From: Reticulitermes speratus
Lineage: Eukaryota; Arthropoda; Insecta; Blattodea; Rhinotermitidae
NCBI GenBank assembly: GCA_021186555.1
Contig: JAJKFL010000012.1
Span: 19,107,711 to 19,171,710, forward strand
Length of the DNA stretch: 64,000 bases
Reading direction: 5' to 3'
The notes under the pieces were generated by a model. It ran no database searches, was not told the DNA's origin, and worked only from the letters and a program-made list of their open reading frames with translations. This document shows, piece by piece, positions 23,198 through 33,405 of the stretch. Each line of letters opens with the position of its first letter. Position 1 is the stretch's first letter. A program made the translations under genes and the position numbers.

Positions 23198-23460
23198 AGT
23201 AATTCATCGTGATTTCAGGCTTCCGTCGCGATGTAGATGAGATCTCAGCTCTTCTGGGATATTACGCAGCGTATAGTGACAATTCTGCACCGACGTTTCG
23301 GGACAACCTATCGGTCCCATCTTTAAGGATCAGGAAGACTTCTTGGACTTCTTGATCGTTGAAGATGGGACCGATAGGTTGTCCCGAAACGTCGGTGCAG
23401 AATTGTCACTATACGCTGCGTAATATCCCAGAAGAGCGCAGATCTCCAGTAATTCATCGT
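23198..23460. mobile_element. foldback element with 13 bp target duplication
   Basis: The element is 23211-23447. AGTAATTCATCGT flanks it at 23198-23210 and 23448-23460. A one-sided lead of GATTTCAGGCTTCCG precedes arms that are almost perfect complements, each with TCTTCTGGGATATTACGC, CACCGACGTTTCGGGAC and GATGGGACCGATAGG, around a short loop near 23340. The element at 32245-32471 has the same lead and arms. The core TTGAAGATGGGAC, then GTCCCGAAACG, resembles a hammerhead that has lost its key C and cleavage base. Confidence 0.85.
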
Positions 23461-24637
23461 CATAACATGGCACGAACAAGTGATTCATTGTCTTAATATA
23501 ACCTGAAGAAGTGATTCGCCATCTTGATGTATTTAAAACACTGATCTGCTTCCTATCCACACGTTCTGTGTATAGACTCTGTTTTTCTTATAACATGATA
23601 ATTATGTCTTGTGGTTTATTTTGTAAAGCAATAAAGTATATGTATTTTCTGGTTGTGACCTTTTTGATTGGAAAAGTTTATCTTTGCTGATAGAGATGAA
23701 GTGAAGGCGGACTGATAGAAGCTTTCTGCCGTCTGTTACGAAACTCAACATTTTAATTGATGTAATTTTCACTTCTCTGGAATGAAGAACGGAAATTGTG
23801 TTAAGAAACAGATAGAGTGCAGCACCGTAGGCGGGGTAGTAAAAGGAGGAGAAGTTTTGGAAAGAAAAATAAATAAAAAATGAAGAATAAGAAAGGAACA
23901 ACTGAATAATGACAAGAAAATTGTAAAGCGAAGTTAAAATGCTATCCTCTCTCCTGAAATTAAAACTTGGTTTTAAAATGAGACGATTTTGTCTGATCGG
24001 CAGCTTACAGTAAATATTTATACATCGCAAGAAATCAAAACTTTTCCCCCTAGAATTAATGGAATACAAACATTATCATTCACCAGTACCAATTCCACTA
24101 TCAAACCACTTGTAGCTACATTTAAGGCTAAGCCTTCAGTAAGTTGTGTGTAATGACGGGTAGGTGCTGAGTTTATATCGTTCTTGTCGTCGGAGTCGTT
24201 TTCAAGTTAAAGTCACTAAACTTCATCCAAGTTTTAACGCGAAATGCTGAGATTAACGTAGATGTACTTAAGGAACTTTAGTCTGGGGCGGAATAAAGCG
24301 ACTTTCAGAGCGCTGTGCATAGCAGCTGCTATGAATGTGGTGAGACAGATAAACGGATGTACTACATCGAACTGACCACAGGCCAGTAAACCTGTCGAGA
24401 AACATTGTACACTTCAGAAATTTTTGAACAGATGTTAGTATTTGGCACACATGGCATATACTTTACGTGTACGGAGATACCAATAATTAACCGTCTAACA
24501 CACTTGTTTATTAAAATCAACAGTCAGCTACTTGTTGAGGATACGTTAAGGCATCCTCACGCTGTGTACAACATAACAAGAAGATGTATAACTGTAAACT
24601 TAATATTATTAAAATCTGAGATCTCCGTTTTTAATAA
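23461..24637. other. intron 4, no recognised feature
   Basis: AT-rich. A small open frame on the minus strand (23602-24069) has low-complexity composition and no family match that I can see. Confidence 0.45.
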
Positions 24638-24639
24638 TA

Positions 24640-25237
24640 CAGGGCATACACAAAAGAATGGTGCGGTTTCAAAAGTGAATAAAAAATTTATTTCTCACCT
24701 TACACGGGCACAACATACACCTTCAGCGGCGGCAACTGTCCAAGTTTCTCATTTGGTAATTACAATCCTTCAATGTGTGCACCCTGGGTCACACGACACA
24801 CATCCACACGGTAATCAAACTCATCCCAGACCCGGTGTAGCATGTCCGCTGTAATGGCCTGCAGTGCATGCGTTATCCGATCACGAATTTCATGGATGGA
24901 CGTGGGCAATGGTGGTACATAAACGCTGTCTTTAACGAACCCCCAAAGAAAGAAATCGCACGGTGTAAGATCTGGCGAACGGGGTGGCCAAGGGAGAAGG
25001 TTCTTGTCTCCATTTGCAGCAGCACGTCCGATCCAGCGCTGTGGAAGAACACGATTGAGAAACACTCGTGTGGATGTGTGTCGTGTGACCCAGGGTGCAC
25101 ACATTGAAGGATTGTAATTACCAAATGAGAAACTTGGACAGTTACCGCCGCTGACGGTGTATGTTGTGCCCGTGTAATGTGAGAAATAAATTTTGTATTC
25201 ACTTTTGAAACCGCACCATTCTTTTGTGTATGCCCTG
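24640..25237 (-). mobile_element. Tc1/mariner deletion derivative keeping the transposase 3' end (copy A)
   Basis: 598 bases between TA dinucleotides (24638-24639 and 25238-25239). The arms are about 172 bases of inverted repeat starting CAGGGCATACACAAAAGAA. The middle, on the minus strand, is the C-terminal part of a transposase with LLPWPPRSPDLTPCDFFLWG, where the aspartate in SPDLTPCDFF is at the place of the third catalytic residue of the superfamily, and then HALQAITADMLHRVWDEFDYR. The N-terminus is absent. The arms run past the natural TIR into coding sequence, so the right end is an inverted duplicate of the left. Compare copy B at 60718. Confidence 0.88.
24760..25065 (-). pseudogene. 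transposase C-terminal fragment (Tc1/mariner superfamily)
   Basis: An open frame of about 100 codons runs from FLNRVLPQRWIGR through the SPDLTPCDFFLWGFVKD catalytic segment to a stop after AHIEGL. It lacks the helix-turn-helix region and the first two catalytic acidic residues, so it cannot be an active enzyme. Codons upstream of 25065 are antisense of the duplicated end and do not belong to the protein. Confidence 0.85.
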
Positions 25238-25427
25238 TATTAATTTACAGTCATACATTCTTCCTTCATAGTTGTAAACAGCCTGAGGATGCCTTAACGT
25301 AGTCAAAACAAGTAGCTGACTAATAATAAACAGGTGTTGTGTTAGACGGTTAATTATAGGTGTCTATATAATATAAGCCTATATGTTATATATAATATAG
25401 GCCTATATAACGGTAAAGGTAAAGTTG

Positions 25428-25690
25428 TTCCCGTCCACGCGATGGCGACATATAGGTGGCGTAGAGGTATAGCTTCACTCATTCTTAACCTCAGGGCTGC
25501 ATGGAGGTGATTTGTCAAATTCAAGAGCCGGACGCTGTACCCCGGGGAAATAACACCGGTGTGTACTGAATAAGAGGCTGGGTGGGCCGCACAGCCGGAC
25601 TGGATTATTTTGGAGAAAGAGAAGAATCTTTGTCCTTGCAAGGATTCGAACCCCAGCTCGTCCAGCCCATAACCTAGTCACTATACTGAC
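25428..25690 (-). repeat. tRNA-derived SINE-E
   Basis: Minus-strand head CTTGGTCAGTATAGTGACTAGG with the B box GGGTTCGAATCC, then a body with CTCTTTCTCCAAAATAATCC and a 3' end near CGCCATCGCGTGGACGGG. Worn relatives lie near 8.8-9.05, 12.1 and 53.3-53.5 kb. The tRNA of origin is unclear. Confidence 0.65.
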
Positions 25691-25905
25691 CAAGAAGAGA
25701 GTGTTAAAATAAGCGATGTACTGCTGACGAATATAACCATCAAGAAATAACATTTCTATCTGGAGATACTTTGAGATTAGCAGTAGTGCCTAAGGATTCA
25801 AACTTCCATGCTAAAATGTTAACAGAACGAATATACGCTTACGTTTATTGTGTTCTGTATTTACAAACTGTTAAGTAAATTGTGTAATTCTATATGTATA
25901 TATAT

Positions 25906-26166
25906 GCCGATCCCAGTGGCCGTGCGGTTTAAGGCGTGGGTCATCGGTCGCTCGCTTACTAGGATCGTGGGTTCGAATCCCACCGGGGGCATGGATGTCT
26001 GTCTCTTGTGAGTGTTGTGTGATGTCAGGTAGAGGTCTCTGCGACGGGCTGGTCACTCGTCCAGAGGAGTCCTACCGACTGTGGTGTGTCTCAAATGTGT
26101 GTGATCATGAAACCTCGACGAAACGAGGAGGCCCAGGCCCATATAGGGCTGTCGAGCCATACAAAA

Positions 26167-26197
<31 letters not shown>

Positions 26198-26199
26198 TA
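25906..26199 (+). repeat. SINE-A (tRNA-Leu-like), full length, A/AT tail
   Basis: The head starts GCCGATCCCAGTGGCCGTGC, the B box is GGGTTCGAATCCC, and the CCCATATAGGGCTGTCGAGCC end is followed by 13 A and an AT microsatellite to 26199. The body is intact. The preceding TATATATGC flank and the AT tail prevent a clear call of the target duplication. Confidence 0.9.
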
Positions 26200-26278
26200 A
26201 TACACAAACAAAGAGGGTTGAACCACATCGCATTACTTTACAATACAACATATAGAATATTATATATTTTTTTTTTCA

Positions 26279-26528
26279 ATGGCTCGACAGCCCCTTGGGG
26301 GCCTAGGCCGCCTCATTTTTCGAGGCTTCACGATCACACTTTAGACACACCACACTCGGTAGGACTCCTCTGGACGAGGGACCAGCCCGTCGCAGAGACC
26401 TCTACCTGACAACACACAACACTCACAAGAGACTGATATCCATGCCACCGGTGGGATTCGAATCCGCAATTGCAGTAAGCGAGCGGCCACAGACCCACGC
26501 CTTAGACCGCGCGGCCACTGGGATCGGC
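26279..26528 (-). repeat. SINE-A (tRNA-Leu-like), second subfamily
   Basis: On the minus strand the head is GCCGATCCCAGTGGCCGCGCGG and the 3' end is GGCCTAGGCCCCCAAGGGGC, not the CCCATATAGGGC type. It sits tail to tail with the copy at 25906, separated by about 80 bases. Confidence 0.9.
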
Positions 26529-28744
26529 TAGAATATGACATTACTAAGCCTAATAAGTAATTCGTATGTGGTATTCTAGAAGTAAAGAATTTCGCTGAAG
26601 CGGTAATGAGTCTGCCTTGCAGTCGGGTGGTACTCGACTCGAATTTCTGTCAGAACTCCGACTATCTGTATTGAGGGCTTTCCTGGTTAGCCTCAGTCTC
26701 TCCTGACCTTATCTTTCTACTTACTTTTAAGTTTATTGTTCATTAATCAAAACTGTTAAGTACATAATAAGTTAATACGTATGATTAACCTTCACTTGTG
26801 TGCCGAAGACGATCAGTACCGCAAATCCGATGTGATTCTCACTAGATGGGAGCTATTGCAGGGTCTTGTGACAGTGACACAATGACCAACCTTCAGGTTC
26901 CATAAAAGGAGGAAAATTTCGTCACTGCCTCAACGAATATTACTCGAACTTTCTCACATAGTGCCACGTGTTATCGTAGTAAAGAAGGGACAACACTAAT
27001 GGCCACCTTCATGTGTGTCTGCTGCGGATGGTCGGCTGTGTTGTGATGTTCGTATTAATATATGCTTTTGGCGCTGCTGGGGTTTATTTGTTTTGATAGC
27101 TGTCCGATGTTTAGGTAGAAACAAGGGGCAGACGTCATGGTGCTGTCGTAGTGTTGCGGGTGTTCAAGTCTTTAGTGTGGCAATTGTGCAGTGTTTAGAC
27201 CGGAGTTGCTGTTTATCTGCAAACCCGGTAAGACAGCCATTTCTTGCCACATACCGAGCGAAATTGCTCAGATTCCGCGAACTGTGGAGTATTGCTATTT
27301 TCCTTCTTCAAAATTACGAGCAAAGGCATTTTGGCCCGGACATATTCCTGTATTGTCTGACTGATAAACTGACAACAAAACATCGTATTTGTGTTGCTGT
27401 TCGTCCCACAAATGATATGTTTACAGACAAGGACCTTAGTAGCGTCTCTCGGTACGTTACAGTACATTGACATAGTACATATGTGTATGAGAAAGGGAAC
27501 GCATTTTAGTTACGTAAAAAAATTTGGGTTTTTATGTATATGCGATTTCTTGTGTGTGCCTTGTATAAGAACGGACCGTCTCTAAATTAGTATCAAAACT
27601 TCTCTGTGACGCGTGGAAAAAGTGTTTACACATTAATACGCACACCGCTCCATAATACGAATGGATTTTTTTCGTGAATGACTTAATTAACTTGAATTAG
27701 AGCCAAGATCATCTGTTTCCAAAACTCTTTGTATTCATCACTCATGGTTATATTTTTTGTGCAACATTGTAACGTAAGAAATTCCATTCAATAATAACAG
27801 AGCCATTAAATTTGAGGTTGTCGTGTCGGTGAATAGTAAGACACAGTATTTCTGAAGTGTGGCGCCGTGCAGTTTGGTAGATATGTGCCGACGTTTTGCA
27901 TACAATAGATTATTACGAAAATTTGGTTCTTATGTACTGTACCAAAATACAGGGCGTCACATGCCGGAAGATCGCACTGTCAGTCTAACGGAATCAGTTG
28001 ACACGCACCTACTACACCACAGTCAGATCTCAGATTCAGAACCGCAACAAAATACCGGTCTTTCGTGCTGCTGTTGACAATGTGTTGGCTTTCTGTTAGC
28101 GAAGAAGTGTCAGTGGAGTGTCAGTGGAGAGTCTTACCGCACTTTGCTCCCCTTTAAGTTCTATCAGAACGTATCTTGCGCTTTTGTTTATTTTAAACAT
28201 CGTTACTGATGGTATATTTTTCTTTATGGGCCCATGAATGGCTTTACGTGAGACGGAATCTACTATTCCTTCAGAAGTCTTTCAGCCCAGGAGGGAGTAT
28301 AAATGTCCCTAAACGTCGTTTCCATGCCGATGAAGTTTTGCAGTTACGGAAACGTTGGATCTTAGAATTACCACTGGAAGCGTACGAGGGTTGATCGATC
28401 GCTTTACTGTTTTTCGTCAATTTCAGGGATTGACCATAAACAGCGTCTCTTTCACCACTGATTGTTTTCAAGTGAAGAATGTTTCTGTGTATGCGATTGT
28501 AGTGGGCATATCTTACAAAACATAATCGACATGTGAAATTTGGATTCCATGATAAGTCGGTCCCTGTCACCACGGCATGGCGCGTCCTCGGGTTGCGGAT
28601 GGAGGAACGGCCTCCGGATATGGAGGGTAGATGCGAATATGCAGTCGCGGACAGCCGATAAGGGGTGGTCCTCCAGCTTGGGGGTTGGGCGAGGTGCTAA
28701 CAACTCCTCTCCGTAAAAAATTACCATGTTACGAAACACTATAC
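26529..28744. other. intron 4, worn repeats
   Basis: A tRNA-like segment (CTGCCTTGCAGTCGGGTGG, then CGACTCGAATTTC) lies near 26608-26650. A fragment like the N1 retrotransposon tail (AACCTTCAGGTTCCATAAAA) lies near 26890. A half foldback (GTGGCGCCGTGCAG, then GTGCCGACGTTTTGC) lies at 27858-27900. The open frame at 27015-27470 has no family I recognise. Confidence 0.4.
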
Positions 28745-28917
28745 AGAGCCTCGGACCTGGACTGATTCTTTGGCTCAGGATAGGGACAGGTGGCGGGCTC
28801 TTGTGAGTGCGGTAATGAACCTTCGGGTTCCATAAAACGCGGGGAATTTCTTGACTAGCTGACGACCTGTTAGCTTCTCAAGAAGGACTCTGCTCCATGG
28901 AGTTAGTTAGTTAGTTA
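28745..28917 (+). mobile_element. 3' end of non-LTR retrotransposon family N1
   Basis: Starts inside the DLAQDR block (GGCTCAGGATAGGGACAGG) and keeps GGTAATGAACCTTCGGGTTCC, TCAAGAAGGACTCTGCTCC and four GTTA tail units. It is nearly identical to 4110-4250, so the two copies are probably close in age. Confidence 0.85.
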
Positions 28918-30025
28918 GAAATTTGGATTTCTCACGGCAGTGACTATGTAGATTGCTGACTTCTGGCATATGACGTCATTTAGTCACAAACGTTTACATG
29001 TAACACTTCAGTATTTTTTACCGTCGTATAAGTGTTGAAGAAGAGGCGGTATTTTTAACCGCGGCTTACAGTGCCGGTAGGATCAGTGTATACTGCAGTT
29101 ATAGTTTTCTTACGGGTAATAATGCTTTGAGCTATGCTGCGTTGAAATTAATTGTGAGCATTTAGTTGGATGTGGTAATAACACGTCTTTAATTTCAGTT
29201 TTCAACGAAGTGAAGTTTAATTCGATGCGAAGATAACAAAAGGAAGTTTTAAACAAGTTCTGTGAACGAGGTCCTTACAATCGGATATATCGCAGAATCG
29301 GAGGGAATATAGCCCACTATCTTTTACTGTTAGCCAGTTTCTTCCTCCCAGCTGAATAAAGAAGAACGTGGGATGTAGAGAACGAAGATACGTATTTTCT
29401 TTGTGTGACTCAGAAATTGTTTCATTTTTGTCATGCTAATGAATACGAAGTCGATAAAACTGCGTAAGCATTGATGCGGAAAATGATAGCGAATTTTGAG
29501 GATTTAGTGCTTACCATTTTAATTATATATAGTTACTTTTGTGTAAAATTTGGAATTTCTGAGCGTCTAAATGTGACATAATAATATACTGTCGTGTATG
29601 GAAAGCAGAAGATACTCACGGTGACCCCCCGGAACGAGTAAAATTTCGAATAAAATTTTGTAGGAATGGTCGGTTTGTCGGGGAGGTAGGGTGGTAAGAA
29701 GCTAGAGGAGTTTTTTTTTTTGGTTACGATGTTTCCTGGCTCGGGACCAAATCTCCTACGATGTGTCAGAAGAGAGAGCGGGAAGGAGGAGGGTAGAAAG
29801 GAGGGTTATCTAGGACTCGCAAGTTCTCCGTTAAAGTTTCGGCGCGAATTGTGCATTCATGACCAATAGCCCACCGCTATACGCATAAAGAAGTATGTGT
29901 ACGTGTGTTTGTGTGAGTGTGCGCCCGGCGACAAGAGATGTTCCACATTAAAAGTACCCTGTCTGTAACTTCTTTTGGTTTTAATTGATATGATGTGACA
30001 AAACTTGTTAATTACAACTACATAT
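28918..30025. other. intron 4, no recognised feature
   Basis: Nothing recognised apart from a short GTGTGTTTGTGTGAGTGTG run near 29902. Confidence 0.45.
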
Positions 30026-30301
30026 TCTATACTTTGGTTTTTTTTCCAATGGCTCGACAGCCCCTTGGGGGCCTAGGCCGCCTCATTTTTCGAGGCTTCA
30101 CGATCACACACTTTAGACACACCACACTCGGTAGGACTCCTCTGGACGAGTGACCAGCCCGTAGCAGAGACCTCTACCTGACAACACACAAGAGACAGAC
30201 ATCCATGCCCTAGGCGGGATTCGAACCCACAATCCCAGTAAGCGAGCGGCCGTAGACCACGCCTTAGACCGCGCGGCCACTGGAATCGGCTCTATACATT
30301 G
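30026..30301 (-). repeat. SINE-A (tRNA-Leu-like), GGCCTAGGCC subfamily
   Basis: The element is 30049-30290. On the minus strand the head is GCCGATTCCAGTGGCCGCGCGG and the 3' end is GGGGCTGTCGAGCCATTGG plus A. TCTATAC followed by TTTG or ATTG flanks both sides (30026 and 30291). It has a small internal deletion in the CACAACACTCAC segment. Confidence 0.88.
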
Positions 30302-30620
30302 TTACTATGGAAAAACCGTCAACACAAGTATTTATTAAAAATAAAAAGCACAACAGCAACATGTTTCGGCTTGATGTGTTAAGCCATCTTCAGGCTACAA
30401 AATATAAAGAGGAGTCATATAAAACTATATGCCTTAAATTAATTTATCAATTGAGATATAAATTTATAAATTAATATAATGAATATAACATTATATGACT
30501 CCTCGTCATATTTCGTAGGTACAGTCTGAAGATGACTTAATATATCAGGCCGAAATATGTTGCTGTGTTTGTAATATTTAATTTTCATAAATAGTTTTTT
30601 ACTGTTTTCCATTCGTAACA
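30302..30620. mobile_element. foldback element with hammerhead-like arm
   Basis: The outer arms TTACTATGGAAAAACCGTC and the complement of ACTGTTTTCCATTCGTAAC enclose inner arms with GCAACATGTTTCGGC and its partner GCCGAAATATGTTGC. The loop is AT-rich (30415-30490). The left arm on the minus strand keeps a good hammerhead core, while the right arm (CTGAAGATGAC, then CCGAAAT) is decayed. The ends differ from the elements at 39 and 56 kb, so this is a related but separate family. Confidence 0.75.
30353..30398 (-). ncRNA. candidate hammerhead ribozyme (weaker)
   Basis: Minus strand. Stem I pairs GTAGC with GCTGT (three Watson-Crick and two G-U pairs). The core is CTGAAGA plus an extra T. Stem II is GGCTT/AAGCC, then GAAA. 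Stem III is AC/GT with only AT between, and the cleavage base is T. The two-base loop cannot close in one molecule, so it could work only as a dimer through ACATGT, which is self-complementary. Confidence 0.45.
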
Positions 30621-31862
30621 CTGTGTATATATAACACTTTAAGTTGATATTCTATGACTTTATGTAAAAATAGAAGAAACACAGGCACTCATTAAGATAT
30701 TGCCTAACAACAGTAGCAAAAATAATAGTTCTCCTAGGAGATCTAAGTTCTAAGACATACGCGGACTTGGTTTCTAGAAATACTACTACACACATAGACT
30801 GAGAACATCAAGCGTTTCGAGTAGCGTGTACTGAGCCAGTGCACTGTGCGAATGCTTACAGGATGGGTAGTAGCAACTGGTCATTCGCCGCGAAATCTTG
30901 CGCATGCGCATCTGTCACATTCCTAACAGCGGTCATCTCCTTGGCGGTGGACTATGTATTATATTTGTGCTGTGTATGTTATGCAACGGCGAGTGGGTTG
31001 TATCGGAGAGATTACGGCGACGTTGGTAGAAGCGGTTTTTTTGTGGAGAGATGTGTAGACTGATGCAGCCTTTGTTGACTGCGGTTGATAGCGACTGGCC
31101 CTTATTTATATGGGTGGTCATTTATAAAAGAAGAGGAATTATGCTACGTACTGTAAGAGGATTTGTATCTAGATAGTCTAAAAACCAGCCCTCACCCTAT
31201 GGCAAATTACGTGGCAGTACTATGAGAAGACGTAAGGTTCTCGAGCCACATAAGTTGAGGTTGGTTTGTGGGACAGGGTGTCTGTTTTGCAGGAGGGGAG
31301 GAGAGGCTGTTGCACTCTGGGGATATGTCAGAAATATGTTTTACACAACTTCCTTCTTTACGTCACTTCTAGAAACTTAGTTGTGGATACAGAGTAGTGT
31401 CGGGTTACCTCGTATGGAGATGAAACTTTGGTGACGGAGACAGACTGTCAAAATAACAGAACTTTTTTTTTCTTTTTCATTTTATTTCGTTGTCATCACA
31501 AGAATAACGAGGAAGGACACTGCACTGATTAGGAATGCTTGACCGAGCACGGTGCCTCAATTGGTCAATGGTTCTGTCATTCTGTGCGTGTCCGATTCAA
31601 ATCTTGGCCGGCACATCGAATGTCCGGAATGATTTTTGTGCTTTACTTCAACCCCTACAGCAAGTCGCAGGGATCATTAAATTGGCCACGACCGCTTCTT
31701 AACATATCGTTTTCAATTCATTGTTCAGTATCAGCCAGTCAGACGGTATATTATTCTTTGTGAATGACAGTGTTGTTAAACAAAGTAAACTTGCATACAA
31801 ATAAGTGAACAAGTAAATCTAGTGCCTTGGCATAGAAGCCACAGTGTCAGGACAGAACTGCT

Positions 31863-31896
<34 letters not shown>

Positions 31897-31909
31897 TATG
31901 TATGTATGT
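30621..31909. other. intron 4, no firm feature
   Basis: Mostly unassigned. A worn tRNA-like stretch (GAGCACGGTGCCTCAATTGG, then CCGATTCAAATC) at 31544-31606 may be another SINE head. An AT microsatellite (31864-31905) leads into the next SINE-A copy. Confidence 0.4.
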
Positions 31910-32163
31910 GCCGATCCCAGTGGCCGTGCGGTCTAAGGCGTGGGTCTTCGGCCGCTCGCTTACTACGATCGTGGGTTCGAATCCCACCGATGGCATGGAT
32001 GTCTCTCTCTTGTGAGTGTTGTGTGTTGTCAGGTAGAGGTCTCTGCGACGGGCTGATCACTCGTCCAGAGGAGTCCTACCGACTGTGGTGTGTCTAAAGT
32101 GTGTGATCATGAAACCTCGACGAAACGAGGAGGCCCAGGCCCATATAGGACTGTCGAGCTATA
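31910..32163 (+). repeat. SINE-A (tRNA-Leu-like), full length
   Basis: Head GCCGATCCCAGTGGCCGTGCGG, B box GGGTTCGAATCCC, and an end of the CCCATATAGGAC subfamily. It lies between two TATG/TA microsatellites, which may mark an insertion into, or growth from, simple sequence. Confidence 0.9.
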
Positions 32164-32230
32164 GGAAATATATGTATATATATATATGTATGTATGTATA
32201 AAGTACGACAAGCGGGGGTTCTTAAGCAAT

Positions 32231-32485
32231 AAGATTGCAAATTGATTTCAGGCTTCCGCCGCGATGTTGATGAGATCTGCGCTCTTCTGGGATATTACGC
32301 TGCGTCGTGAGGTAATTGTTTACCGACTTTGGGGACAACGTATCGGTCCCATCTTCACGCGTCAAGAGTCCGACTCCTGACGCGTGAAGATGGGACCGAT
32401 ACGTTGTACCGAAACGTCGGTAAACAATTACAACACGACGCCGCGTTATGTCCCAGAAGAGCGCAGATCTCAAGATTGCAAATTG
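32231..32485. mobile_element. foldback element with 14 bp target duplication
   Basis: The element is 32245-32471. AAGATTGCAAATTG lies at both 32231-32244 and 32472-32485. The one-sided lead ATTTCAGGCTTCCGCCGCGATG and arms with TCTTCTGGGATATTACGC and GATGGGACCGATACG match the element at 23211. The arms meet at ACGCGTCA and TGACGCGT. It keeps GTGAAGATGGGAC followed by CCGAAACGTCGGTAA, a decayed hammerhead-like core. Confidence 0.88.
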
Positions 32486-32991
32486 TGTATTCCGTGACGG
32501 AGTACACGAACTTTACCACGACGGTCTTTACTGTCAAAATGTCTGTCAGTTTCACGGTACAAGCCTAGATTTATTTTTATTTATGCCCGTAAGAATATTA
32601 CAGCCTTCAGTGCGCCAATTTTCACAGAACCCACGTTCTCTCGGAGGCATTATGGGGCCCCACCAAACTTTCTATCCAACGGGTACTGCGACTTCTGTCA
32701 TTGTGGGTAAAGTCCGCCAGAGCATGAAGCTGATAAAGACAAGGAAAGAAAGTATGGATGAAGCGTGGAAGTGAAATGACATAATAGGATATAAGAAATA
32801 GTATGAGGAAGGAATCTTAAGAAAGGGAGGATTAAATGAAGTTGTAACATGTTACAACGGAATTAAAAAAGGGAAACATGTCAAAAAATAGGATAAAGCA
32901 ATGACGTAAAGGAGAGGCAAACACATGAAACGGGATGAAACAGAAAGCAATCGCACAATTAGATCACATAAAGTGAGGGGGATGTAATGTA
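32486..32991. other. intron 4, no recognised feature
   Basis: Purine-rich toward the right. An open frame at 32448-32774 has no recognised domain. Confidence 0.4.
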
Positions 32992-33207
32992 GCCGATCCC
33001 AGTGGCCGTGCGGTCTAAGGCGTGGGTCTGTGGCCGCTCGCTTACTAGGATCGTGGGTTCGAATCCCACCGGGGGCATGGATGTTTGTGTTGTGTTTGTT
33101 GTATAAGGACTAGTATGGAACGTAAAGTGACATGAAGGACGAAAAGGACTTAAACAGTACAAAAATGGATCAAAGGGGGAAACCCCCAGACAAAAAAAAA
33201 AAAAAAA
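32992..33207 (+). repeat. SINE-B (SINE-A head with a different body)
   Basis: The first 80 bases are the same tRNA-Leu-like head as SINE-A (GCCGATCCCAGTGGCCGTGC to GGGTTCGAATCCCACCGGGG). After GGCATGGATGT the body switches to GTGACATGAAGGACGAAAAGG and ends AATGGATCAAAGGGGG plus 16 A. The copy at 36127-36349 has the same body. Confidence 0.85.
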
Positions 33208-33405
33208 TCCCGCCGGGGGCATGGATGTCTGTGTCTTGTGAGTGTTATGTGTTTGTCAGGTAGAAGTCTCTGCGACGAGCTGGTCACTCGTCCAGAGGAG
33301 TCCTACCGAGTGTGGTGTGTCTAAAAGTGTGATCATGAAGCATCGACGAAACGAGGAGGCCCAGGCCCATATAGGGCTGTCGAGCCATAGGGGGGGGGGG
33401 GGGGG
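33208..33405 (+). repeat. SINE-A, headless copy joined to SINE-B
   Basis: Directly after the SINE-B poly-A, SINE-A resumes in the middle of the B box (TCCCGCCGGGGGCATGG) and runs to GGGCTGTCGAGCCAT plus a G run. The left part of its own head is missing, so the pair looks like an insertion followed by loss of one of the two identical heads. Confidence 0.85.

Noticed and set aside
23239..23446. microRNA precursor
   Set aside because: The hairpin is a long near-perfect palindrome present in many copies with target duplications, so a foldback element is the better explanation.
25906..25990. True tRNA-Leu gene (and similar heads in other SINEs)
   Set aside because: The acceptor arms do not pair properly and each head is followed by a SINE body with a 3' tail and target duplications.
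27015..27470. 151-codon open frame as a gene
   Set aside because: No start context, family blocks or splice evidence. A minus-strand frame overlaps it.
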